Shown one piece after another: positions 17,090 through 25,664 of a stretch of DNA of 64,000 bases (position 1 is the first letter of the stretch; the number at the start of each line of letters is the position of its first letter). The position numbers and the translations under genes are program-made. The notes under the pieces are model-generated. The model searched no databases, was not told where the DNA came from, and was given only the letters and a program-made list of their open reading frames with translations. Origin of the DNA: Brevibacillus ruminantium (GTDB taxonomy: Bacteria > Bacillota > Bacilli > Brevibacillales > Brevibacillaceae); NCBI RefSeq assembly GCF_023746555.1, contig NZ_CP098755.1, positions 2,863,001 through 2,927,000 of the forward strand, read 5' to 3'.

Positions 17090-17551
17090 ATGCTAGAATG
17101 GACGATGCGTGTGCTGGAAATATTGTGTTATGGACTGATCATCGGTGGTGGCGTTATCATGGCAGTTTGTGTTCGCCCGCTGCTTTTGCCCCTCCTTTCA
17201 TCCGACAAAACTCCCGATGTCGTTTCATTGATAGAGGGGATCTCCATCCAGGCATGGAATAGATACAATCGTTATGCCTTCTATTCAAGCCTAGTCTTGC
17301 TTTTGCTAAATGTCATCTACTTCCTGTCAGCTGCTGCACCCAGCTCTCTATTCCATGTAGCGATCATGCTTCTCGTAGTTCTGGGATTCGCGCGAAAATT
17401 CTCCATAGATCGGCAGCTTCGCACAAGACTGGAAGAGAACGCCCATGCAGCCGTGGGCAGCATAGAACAGATTGCCGGGCATCGGCAGGTTGAGCTTTTG
17501 TCAAAAATCATTTTGATCCTGACGTTGATCGCGCTTATTTTTCCGAAGTGA
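17090..17551 (+). CDS. Small membrane protein, DUF4149/TMEM205-like
   Basis: A 153-residue protein with four hydrophobic segments (about residues 8-30, 65-82, 87-98, 135-152) and a conserved-looking NRYNR motif before the second helix. The layout resembles DUF4149-like membrane proteins; the assignment is tentative. AAGGAGG stands 7 nt before the ATG. It is the first gene after the second operator and is followed 12 nt later by the oxidoreductase. Confidence 0.7.
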   Translation: MLEWTMRVLEILCYGLIIGGGVIMAVCVRPLLLPLLSSDKTPDVVSLIEGISIQAWNRYNRYAFYSSLVLLLLNVIYFLSAAAPSSLFHVAIMLLVVLGFARKFSIDRQLRTRLEENAHAAVGSIEQIAGHRQVELLSKIILILTLIALIFPK

Positions 17552-17563
17552 AAGGAGCTCTCC

Positions 17564-18181
17564 ATGCATGTCCTGATCATTTACGCCAATCCCAACCCCA
17601 ACAGCTTAAACGCCGCCATGCTTGCCCAAGTCAAGCGTGGCTTGGAGGATTCCAATCATTCGTACACCCTGATTGATCTGTATGAAGAACACTTTGACCC
17701 CGTCCTCCAGATAAATGAAAACAAAAAACGTTCAGAAATGAAGTGTGATAAAGTAATGAAAAAATATCAGGATCTCGTCCGAGAGGCGGACCACATGATT
17801 TTTCTCTATCCTCTTTGGTGGTACGGTCCTCCTGCGATCCTCAAAGGTTTTTTTGATCGCGTGTTTGTCTCTGGCATCGCGTATACTTACGAAGGTGCCC
17901 TGCCGAAAGGCTTGCTGAAAGCCAAATCTGCCTGGGTAATGTACACCTGCGACTCCCCGGGATGGTTTGTCCAAATCATCCGGCGCAATGCCGAGTGGAT
18001 CGTGATGCGGGATGGCATCTTAAAATTTTGCGGCATTCAAAAGGTAAAACGTTTTCGATTTGCAGGTGTGAAAAGCAGCTCAGAGGCAAAACGAAAGCGA
18101 TGGCTCGATGAGATTTATTCCCGCGTGCGTTATCAACTAAAAAACGGGCAGTCGCAAGCGAACGCCGCGACTCGCAAGTAA
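17564..18181 (+). CDS. Flavodoxin-fold NAD(P)H-dependent oxidoreductase
   Basis: A 205-residue enzyme of the Flavodoxin_2/MdaB-KefF family. It begins MHVLIIYANPNPNSLN (FMN/FAD phosphate loop), with FLYPLWWYGPPAILKGFFDRV forming the flavin and nicotinamide contact region. Such enzymes reduce quinones, azo dyes or nitroaromatics by two electrons. Operon position between a TetR regulator and a drug pump suggests a detoxification role. Confidence 0.88.
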   Translation: MHVLIIYANPNPNSLNAAMLAQVKRGLEDSNHSYTLIDLYEEHFDPVLQINENKKRSEMKCDKVMKKYQDLVREADHMIFLYPLWWYGPPAILKGFFDRVFVSGIAYTYEGALPKGLLKAKSAWVMYTCDSPGWFVQIIRRNAEWIVMRDGILKFCGIQKVKRFRFAGVKSSSEAKRKRWLDEIYSRVRYQLKNGQSQANAATRK

Positions 18182-18234
18182 TTAGAACGCAAATAGCGGA
18201 TATCATTTTAGACAGAAAGGTATGATGAAAAACC

Positions 18235-19458
18235 ATGAGTGACCCTATGCTTACCTACAAATCGATGCCCCAAGAAAAGTTAAAGTCTCGCCGGGTCATG
18301 ATGGTGCTGATTCTCGGTTCATTGACTGCATTTGGCCCGTTGTCGCTTGACATGTACTTGCCTTCGCTTCCGATGATTGCAGACGAACTGAAAAGCACAA
18401 CCTCCCTTGTCCAATTAAGCTTGACTTCTTGCCTGCTGGGACTGTCGATCGGTCAGTTGCTGGCCGGACCTCTCAGTGACATCCAAGGAAGACGCAAGCC
18501 GTTATTGATCGGTCTGGCTGTCTACATCCTGACTTCTCTGCTGTGTGCGGTGATGCCGTCCATCTGGGGCTTTGTCGCCCTGCGCTTTATTCAAGGCTTG
18601 GCAGGTGCTGCCGGGATCGTGATTGCCCGCGCCATGGTTCGCGATCAATATGAGGGCGTCGAGCTGACCAAATTCACCTCGCTTTTGATGCTGGTCAATG
18701 GTTCTGCCCCGATCCTCGCCCCTATTTTCGGTGGGCAGCTACTGGCTTACACTTCCTGGCGTGGCGTGTTCCTTGTGCTTAGTCTGATCGGGGTTTGCAT
18801 GCTGTTTGCTGTCTTGCTGAAGCTGCCGGAGACATTGCCAGTTGAGAGACGTTCAAAAGGCGGCATCAAACAGACATTTTTGACGTTTCGCGGACTCTTC
18901 CAGGATCGGATTTTCATGGGGTATGCCCTATCTCAAGGGCTTGTGACAGCAGCGATGTTTGCTTATATCTCCGGCTCTCCTTTTGTCATTCAAAATATCT
19001 ACGGCGCTTCTCCCCAAATGTTCAGCCTGCTTTTTGCGATCAATGGACTGGGGATTATCATCGCCGGTCAAATCACGGGAAGATTAGCGGGTAAGGTAAG
19101 GGAAACGGTACTGTTAAAAGTCGGGCTGGGGATCGCTGCGTGCGGCGGGGTAGCCCTGCTCGCAATGATCCTGATGGGAACAGGTCTGGCTGCGGTATTG
19201 CCCCCACTCTTCCTCGTTGTTTCCAGCGTGGGAATCGTCAGTACGACTGCTTTTTCTCTCGCGATGCAAAATCAGGCGAAAGCTGCGGGAAGCGCCTCTG
19301 CCTTGATCGGGTTGCTCTCCTTTGTGACGGGCGGGTTGGTCGCCCCGCTGGTGGGACTGGGCGGCAGTTCAACAGCGGTACCGATGGGCATCGTCATTGC
19401 TCTCGCTGATATTGGTGCCGTCCTCTGTTTTTACTTCATGGTTCATCGTAAAAAGTAA
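18235..19458 (+). CDS. Bcr/CflA-type MFS drug efflux transporter
   Basis: A 407-residue, 12-helix MFS protein of the Bcr/CflA (DHA1) family. It shows GPLSLDMYLPSLP in the first helix (diagnostic for the family) and motif A GPLSDIQGRRKP between helices 2 and 3. Expected to export drugs by proton antiport. It ends the TetR-linked gene group before a terminator. Confidence 0.93.
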   Translation: MSDPMLTYKSMPQEKLKSRRVMMVLILGSLTAFGPLSLDMYLPSLPMIADELKSTTSLVQLSLTSCLLGLSIGQLLAGPLSDIQGRRKPLLIGLAVYILTSLLCAVMPSIWGFVALRFIQGLAGAAGIVIARAMVRDQYEGVELTKFTSLLMLVNGSAPILAPIFGGQLLAYTSWRGVFLVLSLIGVCMLFAVLLKLPETLPVERRSKGGIKQTFLTFRGLFQDRIFMGYALSQGLVTAAMFAYISGSPFVIQNIYGASPQMFSLLFAINGLGIIIAGQITGRLAGKVRETVLLKVGLGIAACGGVALLAMILMGTGLAAVLPPLFLVVSSVGIVSTTAFSLAMQNQAKAAGSASALIGLLSFVTGGLVAPLVGLGGSSTAVPMGIVIALADIGAVLCFYFMVHRKK

Positions 19459-19462
19459 AACT

Positions 19463-19505
19463 CCCTTTGCCCTCTCTCTTTCACCATCCTGAGAGGGGCA
19501 AAGGG
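19463..19505 (+). terminator. Terminator after the Bcr/CflA-type gene
   Basis: CCCTTTGCCCTCTC (19463-19476) pairs with GAGAGGGGCAAAGGG (19491-19505) with one bulged G, followed by TTATCTTTT. It overlaps the upstream extension of the chrA frame, which argues against any chrA start before it. Confidence 0.83.
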
Positions 19506-19532
19506 TTATCTTTTGGAAAAGGCGGGACTTTT

Positions 19533-20747
19533 TTGACACCTACTCCTATGGATACGGGGAAAGCGCATAAGCAAATGAAAAAGATTCAGGAGATTTTGCT
19601 CGTCTCCACAAAGCTGGGTCTTACTTCTTTTGGCGGACCAGTCGCACATCTTGGCTACTTCCATGACGAATACGTTCGGCGGCGAAAATGGATGGACGAT
19701 GCGAGCTACGCTGACTTAGTGGCCCTCTGCCAATTCCTACCTGGTCCTGCGAGCAGTCAAGTGGGCATCGGAATCGGTCTGATACGCGGAGGAATTTGGG
19801 GAGGAATTGCCGCCTGGATCGGATTTACGATGCCCTCGGTCATCCTGCTGGCCTTGTTTGCTTTTTTTCTCCAGGGTTACTCTTTGGCAGAATCGGGCTG
19901 GATTCACGGGTTGAAAATCGTCGCTGTGGCGATCGTGGCTCAAGCCGTTCTTGGTATGGGGCAAAAGCTGGCTGCCGATCGACTGCGAGCGACACTCGCA
20001 CTTTGCACGGCTGCTGTGGTCCTGCTTTTGCCAACAGCTTTTACGCAGGTCCTGCTCATTATCGCAGCGGGGGTCATTGGGGGATTCTTTTGGAAGCGCG
20101 AAGAACAAAGCTCTACCCCTTCCCTTTTCCATATCCCCATCAAGCGTCGATGGGCTGTCATCTGTCTGCTGCTTTTCGCTTTGCTTTTGGTCGTCTTGCC
20201 CATACTGACGCACTTTACTGCGGCGCCGTGGCTCCAGATGTTCGAGCAGTTTTATCGGGCGGGGTCCCTGGTTTTTGGCGGCGGCCATGTCGTCCTTCCG
20301 TTGTTGGAGCGCGAATTCGTACCTACAGGGTGGATGAGCCAGGAAGCATTTCTTGCCGGTTATGGGGCTGCTCAAGCTGTGCCGGGACCGCTCTTTACGT
20401 TTGCCAGCTATATTGGTGCCAGCGTATCGGGATGGTCAGGCGCTCTGGTGGCAACCGTGGCGATTTTTCTGCCGGCTTTTTTACTGGTGATGGGCGCTTT
20501 GCCGTTTTGGGATAGCCTGCGTCAAAACCCCCGCATTCAGGGAGCTTTGTCCGGCGTCAATGCTGCCGTCGTCGGGATTTTGCTTGCTGCTTTGTATCAT
20601 CCGATTTGGACCAGCAGCATTTTGTCGCCCGCTGATTTTGCCTGGGCCTGCATTTTGTTTGGGTTGCTCGTTTTCTGGAAGCTTCCTCCGTGGATCGTGG
20701 TCATGATTGGGGCAATCGGAGGTTGGCTGCTTTTCGTCTTGGTGTGA
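19533..20747 (+). CDS. chrA: Chromate transporter ChrA
   Basis: CHR-family efflux protein for chromate, long form with two homologous halves of about 200 residues each. The repeated signature appears as SFGGPVAHLGYF in the first half and VFGGGHVVLPLLEREF in the second; FLPGPASSQ and AVPGPLFTF are the paired helix motifs. The frame is open from 19467, but that lies inside the terminator. The TTG at 19533 has AAAGGCGGG 6-8 nt upstream, giving about 404 residues. ATG codons at 19548 and 19575 are alternatives without ribosome sites. Confidence 0.92.
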   Translation: MTPTPMDTGKAHKQMKKIQEILLVSTKLGLTSFGGPVAHLGYFHDEYVRRRKWMDDASYADLVALCQFLPGPASSQVGIGIGLIRGGIWGGIAAWIGFTMPSVILLALFAFFLQGYSLAESGWIHGLKIVAVAIVAQAVLGMGQKLAADRLRATLALCTAAVVLLLPTAFTQVLLIIAAGVIGGFFWKREEQSSTPSLFHIPIKRRWAVICLLLFALLLVVLPILTHFTAAPWLQMFEQFYRAGSLVFGGGHVVLPLLEREFVPTGWMSQEAFLAGYGAAQAVPGPLFTFASYIGASVSGWSGALVATVAIFLPAFLLVMGALPFWDSLRQNPRIQGALSGVNAAVVGILLAALYHPIWTSSILSPADFAWACILFGLLVFWKLPPWIVVMIGAIGGWLLFVLV

Positions 20748-20768
20748 CCAACGTTCTTACCAACAAAG

Positions 20769-20815
20769 AAAAAGCTGTACCCGTACTCAAAGGAGCTACG
20801 GTGTACAGCTTTTTT
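20769..20815. terminator. Bidirectional terminator between chrA and adaptor gene
   Basis: Arms AAAAAGCTGTAC (20769-20780) and GTACAGCTTTTT (20803-20814) form a perfect 12-bp stem with A/T tracts on both sides, ending convergent transcription. Confidence 0.9.
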
Positions 20816-20834
20816 CTGTGCGCTTTTATCGGTC

Positions 20835-22073
20835 TTACTTATTGATGACCGAGACCTTTTTGCCATCCTGCAGCAAGGTCTGCCCTTTGACGACGATTTG
20901 ATCGCCTTCGGACAAACCGGATGTGATCACAATCACATCACTGGTTTCGTCACCCGTCGTCACTTCTACCAGCTTCGCTGTGTCTCCTTCAACCCGGTAG
21001 ACAAAGTGTTTCGCGTCGCGGTCAAAAACAGCTTTGCGCGGTACAATCAGATGTTGCTCGGCTTCTGCTGTCTTGCCGTCGAACGTTACGTTAACCACCA
21101 TGTCTGCCTTCAGCTCGTTCGCAGGGTTCGGGATCGTGATCTCGATCGGGTACGCCTTCAACTGCTGGTTCATCACGGGACTTACTGCTGTTACTTTCGC
21201 TTCTACCTCTTTCGAGAGGATTGGAATCGTCACTTTCACAGAAGTACCCACATTGACGGTCGTAATATCTGTTTCAGAAAGATTCGCTTTGACTACAAGC
21301 GGGTTTGTATTAACGATAACCACCACCGGGCTTTGCGGTCCAGCCAGTTGGCCAACAGCGCCATTCACACTGGAGACAAAACCGCTGATCGGGGAGGTCA
21401 CCACTGCGTTGGCCAGTTGCTCTCTCGCATTTTGCAGGGCAACAGCGGCCTGATTCACGGATGCTTCCGAGACTTGCAGCGACGTCTTCTCCTGCGAAGA
21501 TGCAAGCGTCTGTTTGGCATTTTCATAGCTGGTCTGGGCGGTAGTCAACGATGTATTGGCCTGTTCGAGCTGCTGCAGGGAGATGGCCCCCTGATCAAAC
21601 AGTTGTTTCATCCGTTGTTGATTCAGTTTAGCATCATTGAGCGCCTGCTCTGCTTGCTTCAGACTGTTTTCGGCCTGTACGAGCCCTTGGTCTGTGCTGC
21701 TTCCTGATTGTTTGAGACTGGCCGCCGCTACCTTATACGCAGCTTCCTGCTGGGCGACCGTATTGGCCAGATCCTGCTCATCCAATTTGAAGAGAACCTG
21801 CCCTGCCTTTACGGATTGGCCCAGCTTGACTGGGAGAGATGTAATCTTTCCGCTGATTTTGGGACTGATTTGTACCTCTTCACTGGGAGCCAGCTTCGCT
21901 GTGATTCCCGATTCGGAGGTGATCACTCCTTTTTTCACGACATCCAATTCAACGGGAGTTGCCGCTTCTTCCTGTTGCTGCTGTTCAGGCGGAGCTGCAT
22001 CCGGCTGGGAGCAGCCTGCAACCAGGAGCAATGTTGCCAGTGCCAAGATAATTGGTTGCTTCTTCACGTTCAT
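20835..22073 (-). CDS. RND efflux adaptor lipoprotein (HlyD/AcrA family)
   Basis: A membrane-fusion-type adaptor, about 412 residues: lipobox VAGC, a beta-barrel/lipoyl half before (KISGKITSLPVKLGQSVKAGQ) and after (TSPISGFVSSVNGAVGQ) a Gln/Ala-rich coiled-coil hairpin (about residues 110-215). It follows the RND pump gene by 28 nt and must work with it. In Gram-positives such adaptors are lipid-anchored at the outer face of the membrane. A TTG directly before the ATG at 22073 is an alternative start; AGGAGGGG is upstream. Confidence 0.92.
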   Translation of the reverse strand: MNVKKQPIILALATLLLVAGCSQPDAAPPEQQQQEEAATPVELDVVKKGVITSESGITAKLAPSEEVQISPKISGKITSLPVKLGQSVKAGQVLFKLDEQDLANTVAQQEAAYKVAAASLKQSGSSTDQGLVQAENSLKQAEQALNDAKLNQQRMKQLFDQGAISLQQLEQANTSLTTAQTSYENAKQTLASSQEKTSLQVSEASVNQAAVALQNAREQLANAVVTSPISGFVSSVNGAVGQLAGPQSPVVVIVNTNPLVVKANLSETDITTVNVGTSVKVTIPILSKEVEAKVTAVSPVMNQQLKAYPIEITIPNPANELKADMVVNVTFDGKTAEAEQHLIVPRKAVFDRDAKHFVYRVEGDTAKLVEVTTGDETSDVIVITSGLSEGDQIVVKGQTLLQDGKKVSVINK

Positions 22074-22101
22074 CAACTTCCCCTCCTAATCCCCAACATC
22101 C

Positions 22102-25100
22102 TTACGATTCAATGGCAGGAATGCTCTTTTTCGAATTCTTCTTCTCTTTCCGTTTGTTGCGTCTGTTGCGAAGTTTTCTGCCGAAGTCATCAAATATCGT
22201 TGTCACAACAGGGACGAGCACCAACGTAATCAATGTCGAGAAGCTGAGACCAAAGATAACCGTCACTGCCATCGGCGCTTGTGATTCACTACCGGACCCG
22301 GATGCAAAAGCAAGCGGTCCAATTGCCAGAATCGTAGTGATCGACGTCATCAGGATCGGGCGAAGACGGATTGGGCCTGCTTCGAGAATGGCGTCATGCA
22401 GGGTGTAGCCTCTTGCACGCAACTGGTTTACATAGTCAATCAAAACGATGGCGTTGTTCACGACAAGACCGATCAGCAGGATATATCCGATCAAAACAGA
22501 TACGCTGATCGTTGTTCCCGTTACGAGCAAGCCAATCAGAACACCTGTTACTGTAGGCGGTACAGAGAACATGATGATAAAAGGCGAGTAGAAAGACTCA
22601 AACTGTCCAGCCATGACCATGTAGACAAGTACGACCGACAGGATGATCGCCAAGCCTAGGCTGGCAAATGATTTAGCCATATCTTCCGACTGTCCGCCAA
22701 AATCCACTTTGTAACCGTCAGGCAGCGTAAGCTTCGCCAGTTTTGCCTGTATATCTTTCGTGACGGAATTCAGATCCCGTCCTGCGAGATCACTCGTAAT
22801 TTTGATTTGGCGCGCCAAATTGTGACGGTTGATATTGACTGGCACTTCTTCTTTGGTAATAGTAGCGACTGAAGTCAGAGCCACTTGTGCACCACCCGGC
22901 GCAGCAATGCGAAGGTTTTTCAGGTAGTTGATATCTTCCTGATACGCTTCGGGCAGCTTGATCTTCACGTCGATTTCATCATCACCGGTACGGTATTTGG
23001 TCACCGTTTGACCCTGGAAGGACGTACGTACACTGGACAAAACCTGACCTGCTGTCAGTCCGTACATGCTTGCTTTCTCAGCATCTACCGAGACATTCAG
23101 CTCTTGCAGCGTCTCTTCCATGCTCGTTGTTACGTTGGCTGTACCTGGAATTCTCTTGATTTCTTCTTTAATAATGCCGCCGATGTCTTGCAGAACGTTC
23201 AAATCGTCACCGCGCAAGCTGATTTCCACTGGAGAGCCTGACGAGAAGCCCTGGGAAGAGCTGACGGTAATATCGGCACCTGGAATATTCTCTACCTGTT
23301 TCTGGATCTCCATCGCAATATCACTGGAAGAACGCGTGCGCTGCGTCACATCCACGAGCTTCAGTGTAACCGATGCCCGGTTTGACAGCGCACTGGCGGC
23401 AATCGGTGAACCGCTGCTACCAATCGACGTCGTGAGAATATCCAGTTCGGGTACCTTGGATGCGAGCTGCTCAATTTCTTTCGCAACTTTTTCAGTCTCT
23501 TCTACCATCGTTCCATTTGGCATCTTGATTGAAATGGAGATTTGTCCCTCGTCCATGGATGGCATAAACTCAGCACCAATCATCGGAACGAGCGCCAAAG
23601 AGCCGACCATCATGACGATCATCGTCGTCATTACCGTTTTCCGATGGCCCAGCGACCATTTCAGCAAGCCGCGGTAGCCGTTTTCCACACGTTTGAAGCC
23701 AATGTTGAACCATTTGATCGGATTGACGCCGCGATACCCTTGCAGATGGTCATGATGCGGCACCTTTTTCAGGATGCGAGAACTCATCATCGGTACCAGC
23801 AGCAGCGAGAATACCAGTGCCGCGATGTGAGAGTATACGACCGTCAAAGCGAGTGGTCCAAACAATTCTCTGGCAATTCCCTGCGTCATTGCAATTGGTA
23901 AAAATACGCAAATTTGTGCAAGCGCAGATGCCATAACGGCGTTTCCGACTTCTTTGGAGCCGATGAGCGCGGCTTCCATCATACTCTTGCCCTGCTCACG
24001 CTGTCGGAAAATATTTTCCAAAATAACGACGGCAAAGTCAATCAACGAACCAAGCCCAAGTGTCAGACCAGAAAGCGAAATCAGGTTGATGGTTTGCCCG
24101 GTCATATACATCAGGAGGAACGTCGCTACAATCGATACCGGCAGTACAATGGTGGCGATCAACATCGATGAGAAACTGCCAAGGAAGAAGAACAGCATGA
24201 TGATCCCGATTCCTCCACCCAGGAGAGCGTGCTCCGCTGTGGTGTAGATCGAGTCTTTAATATACTGCGAGTTGTCCATGGTCGACGTGACAACCACGTT
24301 TTCAGGCAAATCTTTTTTCAGCTTTTCAATCTCTTTTTTCACCGAATCGGCGACTTCGATGGTGTTCCCGCCAGAAGCCTTCGTGATGGAGATACCGATG
24401 CTAGGCTGACCGTTCACGTAGTTCAACTGGGTGATCTGTTCCAATGTATCTTCGACATGGGCAATGTCCTTCAGTCGAATCGAATTGGCTCCCACGGAGA
24501 TGGGAGTCAAGGAAATCTGCTGTACATTCGCAAATTCCCCTTGTACGCGAATGTTGATTTTCCCTTCCCCTTCGCGGACGGAACCGGCTGTTCCCGACAG
24601 GTTATTGCTTGCAATCGCCTGCTGGATTTGCTCGAGCGTCAAGCCATAAGCAGACAGCTTCGCCGGATCCAGTGTGACATCAATCACCCGGCCCTGTCCA
24701 CCTGCGATGGCGGCAGATGCGACGCCGTCAATTCTCTCCAAACGGGGCTGGATGACGTCTTCAGCCACCTTTTTCAGATAGTTGACATCGTTGACCCCGG
24801 TCAAAGCGTAGCTCATGATTGGCTGGCTGTTCGGGTCAATTCTAAGTACGCGTGGTGCACGAGCTGAATCAGGCAACATCCCTCTTACCTGGTCCACCTT
24901 GTCACGCATGTTCAGGGTAGCTTGGTCCAAATCTGTACCCCAATTAAAGAACAAAATGACCTGTGAGGCACCCTGCATGGACACCGAGGATATGCTGTCC
25001 AGGTCAGCAACTGTCCCCAGTGCGTTTTCCAGCGGTTTTGTCACCAGGTTTTCAACCTCACTCGGCGACGCCCCATCCACACTGGTCACAACGACAGCTA

Positions 25101-25230
25101 CCGGAATGTTCAACTCCGGCATCAGGTCGATAGCCAAGCGCGGAAGTGAGACGAAACCAAAGATAAGGAGCGCAACTGTCAACATGATCATTGTGACAGG
25201 TCTTTTAATCGACAGCGAAGACAGGTTCAC
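22102..25230 (-). CDS. RND (AcrB/SwrC-like) efflux pump
   Basis: An HAE-type RND transporter of about 1042 residues with 12 membrane helices and two large extracellular loops. It shows VVTSVDGASPSEVE in the porter domain, the helix-4 proton-relay region SLSGLTLGLGSLIDFAVVILENI, and the second-half counterpart IGLVVNNAIVLIDYV. Firmicute relatives such as SwrC export surfactants and drugs. GTG at 25230 has AGAGG at 9-nt spacing; GTG at 25236 is too close to the site. A structured leader with a short ORF precedes it, and a two-component system diverges from it. Confidence 0.94.
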   Translation of the reverse strand: MNLSSLSIKRPVTMIMLTVALLIFGFVSLPRLAIDLMPELNIPVAVVVTSVDGASPSEVENLVTKPLENALGTVADLDSISSVSMQGASQVILFFNWGTDLDQATLNMRDKVDQVRGMLPDSARAPRVLRIDPNSQPIMSYALTGVNDVNYLKKVAEDVIQPRLERIDGVASAAIAGGQGRVIDVTLDPAKLSAYGLTLEQIQQAIASNNLSGTAGSVREGEGKINIRVQGEFANVQQISLTPISVGANSIRLKDIAHVEDTLEQITQLNYVNGQPSIGISITKASGGNTIEVADSVKKEIEKLKKDLPENVVVTSTMDNSQYIKDSIYTTAEHALLGGGIGIIMLFFFLGSFSSMLIATIVLPVSIVATFLLMYMTGQTINLISLSGLTLGLGSLIDFAVVILENIFRQREQGKSMMEAALIGSKEVGNAVMASALAQICVFLPIAMTQGIARELFGPLALTVVYSHIAALVFSLLLVPMMSSRILKKVPHHDHLQGYRGVNPIKWFNIGFKRVENGYRGLLKWSLGHRKTVMTTMIVMMVGSLALVPMIGAEFMPSMDEGQISISIKMPNGTMVEETEKVAKEIEQLASKVPELDILTTSIGSSGSPIAASALSNRASVTLKLVDVTQRTRSSSDIAMEIQKQVENIPGADITVSSSQGFSSGSPVEISLRGDDLNVLQDIGGIIKEEIKRIPGTANVTTSMEETLQELNVSVDAEKASMYGLTAGQVLSSVRTSFQGQTVTKYRTGDDEIDVKIKLPEAYQEDINYLKNLRIAAPGGAQVALTSVATITKEEVPVNINRHNLARQIKITSDLAGRDLNSVTKDIQAKLAKLTLPDGYKVDFGGQSEDMAKSFASLGLAIILSVVLVYMVMAGQFESFYSPFIIMFSVPPTVTGVLIGLLVTGTTISVSVLIGYILLIGLVVNNAIVLIDYVNQLRARGYTLHDAILEAGPIRLRPILMTSITTILAIGPLAFASGSGSESQAPMAVTVIFGLSFSTLITLVLVPVVTTIFDDFGRKLRNRRNKRKEKKNSKKSIPAIES

Positions 25231-25281
25231 TTCCACTCACCTCTTCCAAATCAGCTAAATAGCGTCTTTACTCCGAATATT

Positions 25282-25345
25282 CCTTGCTCAACGGAGGATG
25301 AAGCCTCGCGATCATAATGCTTTGGCTCTGGATGTTTTGAGCAAG
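25282..25345 (-). promoter_or_regulatory. Structured leader upstream of the RND pump
   Basis: A perfect 9-bp inverted repeat CTTGCTCAA (25282-25290) / TTGAGCAAG (25337-25345) lies between the 31-codon ORF and the pump gene. An inner GAGCC/GGCTT pairing can form in the loop. It could act as a translational or transcriptional switch. Confidence 0.45.
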
Positions 25346-25368
25346 TACGATTCATTTTTTTCATATCG

Positions 25369-25464
25369 TCACATGCTTCTCTCCATGGTGTCAAAATGTT
25401 CCTGGAAGAGAACCTGTTGACAAGTAAAACACGAGTGCCCAGTTTTTACAATCCCTTTTTCCAT
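25369..25464 (-). CDS. 31-aa upstream ORF / leader peptide of the RND operon
   Basis: ATG at 25464 is preceded by an excellent AAGGAGGG site at 5-nt spacing and opens a 31-codon ORF ending in TGA at 25369. The peptide begins MEKGIVKTGH and contains CFTC. It lies downstream of a predicted promoter (-10 at 25539-25534) and about 130 nt before the pump start. The strong ribosome site and structured leader after it make it look like a leader peptide or small regulatory protein. No family is recognised. Confidence 0.5.
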   Translation of the reverse strand: MEKGIVKTGHSCFTCQQVLFQEHFDTMERSM

Positions 25465-25533
25465 TTCTACCCTCCTTAACAAACCGGCAACCGCACAACG
25501 TATTTTCATAAGGGTAAAGTAGCCACATCGTAT

Positions 25534-25562
25534 ATTGTAAACATAGGTTTGTCGTATGTGAT
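25534..25562 (-). promoter_or_regulatory. Predicted RND operon promoter
   Basis: Minus strand: -35 ATCACA (25562-25557), 17-nt spacer, -10 TACAAT (25539-25534). It is the best sigma-A match upstream of the leader ORF and diverges from the kinase promoter. Confidence 0.5.
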
Positions 25563-25593
25563 CTACCGGATGGTTGATTCTCGGTGGAAGCGG

Positions 25594-25629
25594 GTCTATC
25601 TGGAGATAGACGACACCCCGTGATAGAAT
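25594..25629 (+). promoter_or_regulatory. Histidine kinase promoter with 18-bp palindrome
   Basis: A near-perfect dyad GTCTATCT-GG-AGATAGAC (25594-25611) overlaps the weak -35 (TGGAGA, 25601-25606) of a promoter with -10 TAGAAT (25624-25629). A NarL-type response regulator binding site is a plausible reading, possibly also serving the divergent pump. Confidence 0.5.
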
Positions 25630-25664
25630 GAAAATAAGCGTGTTTCCCAGAAAGGAGGGAATGG

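Noticed and set aside
24229..24867. 212-codon plus-strand ORF opposite the RND pump gene
   Set aside because: It is a frame shadow of the strongly conserved pump coding sequence.
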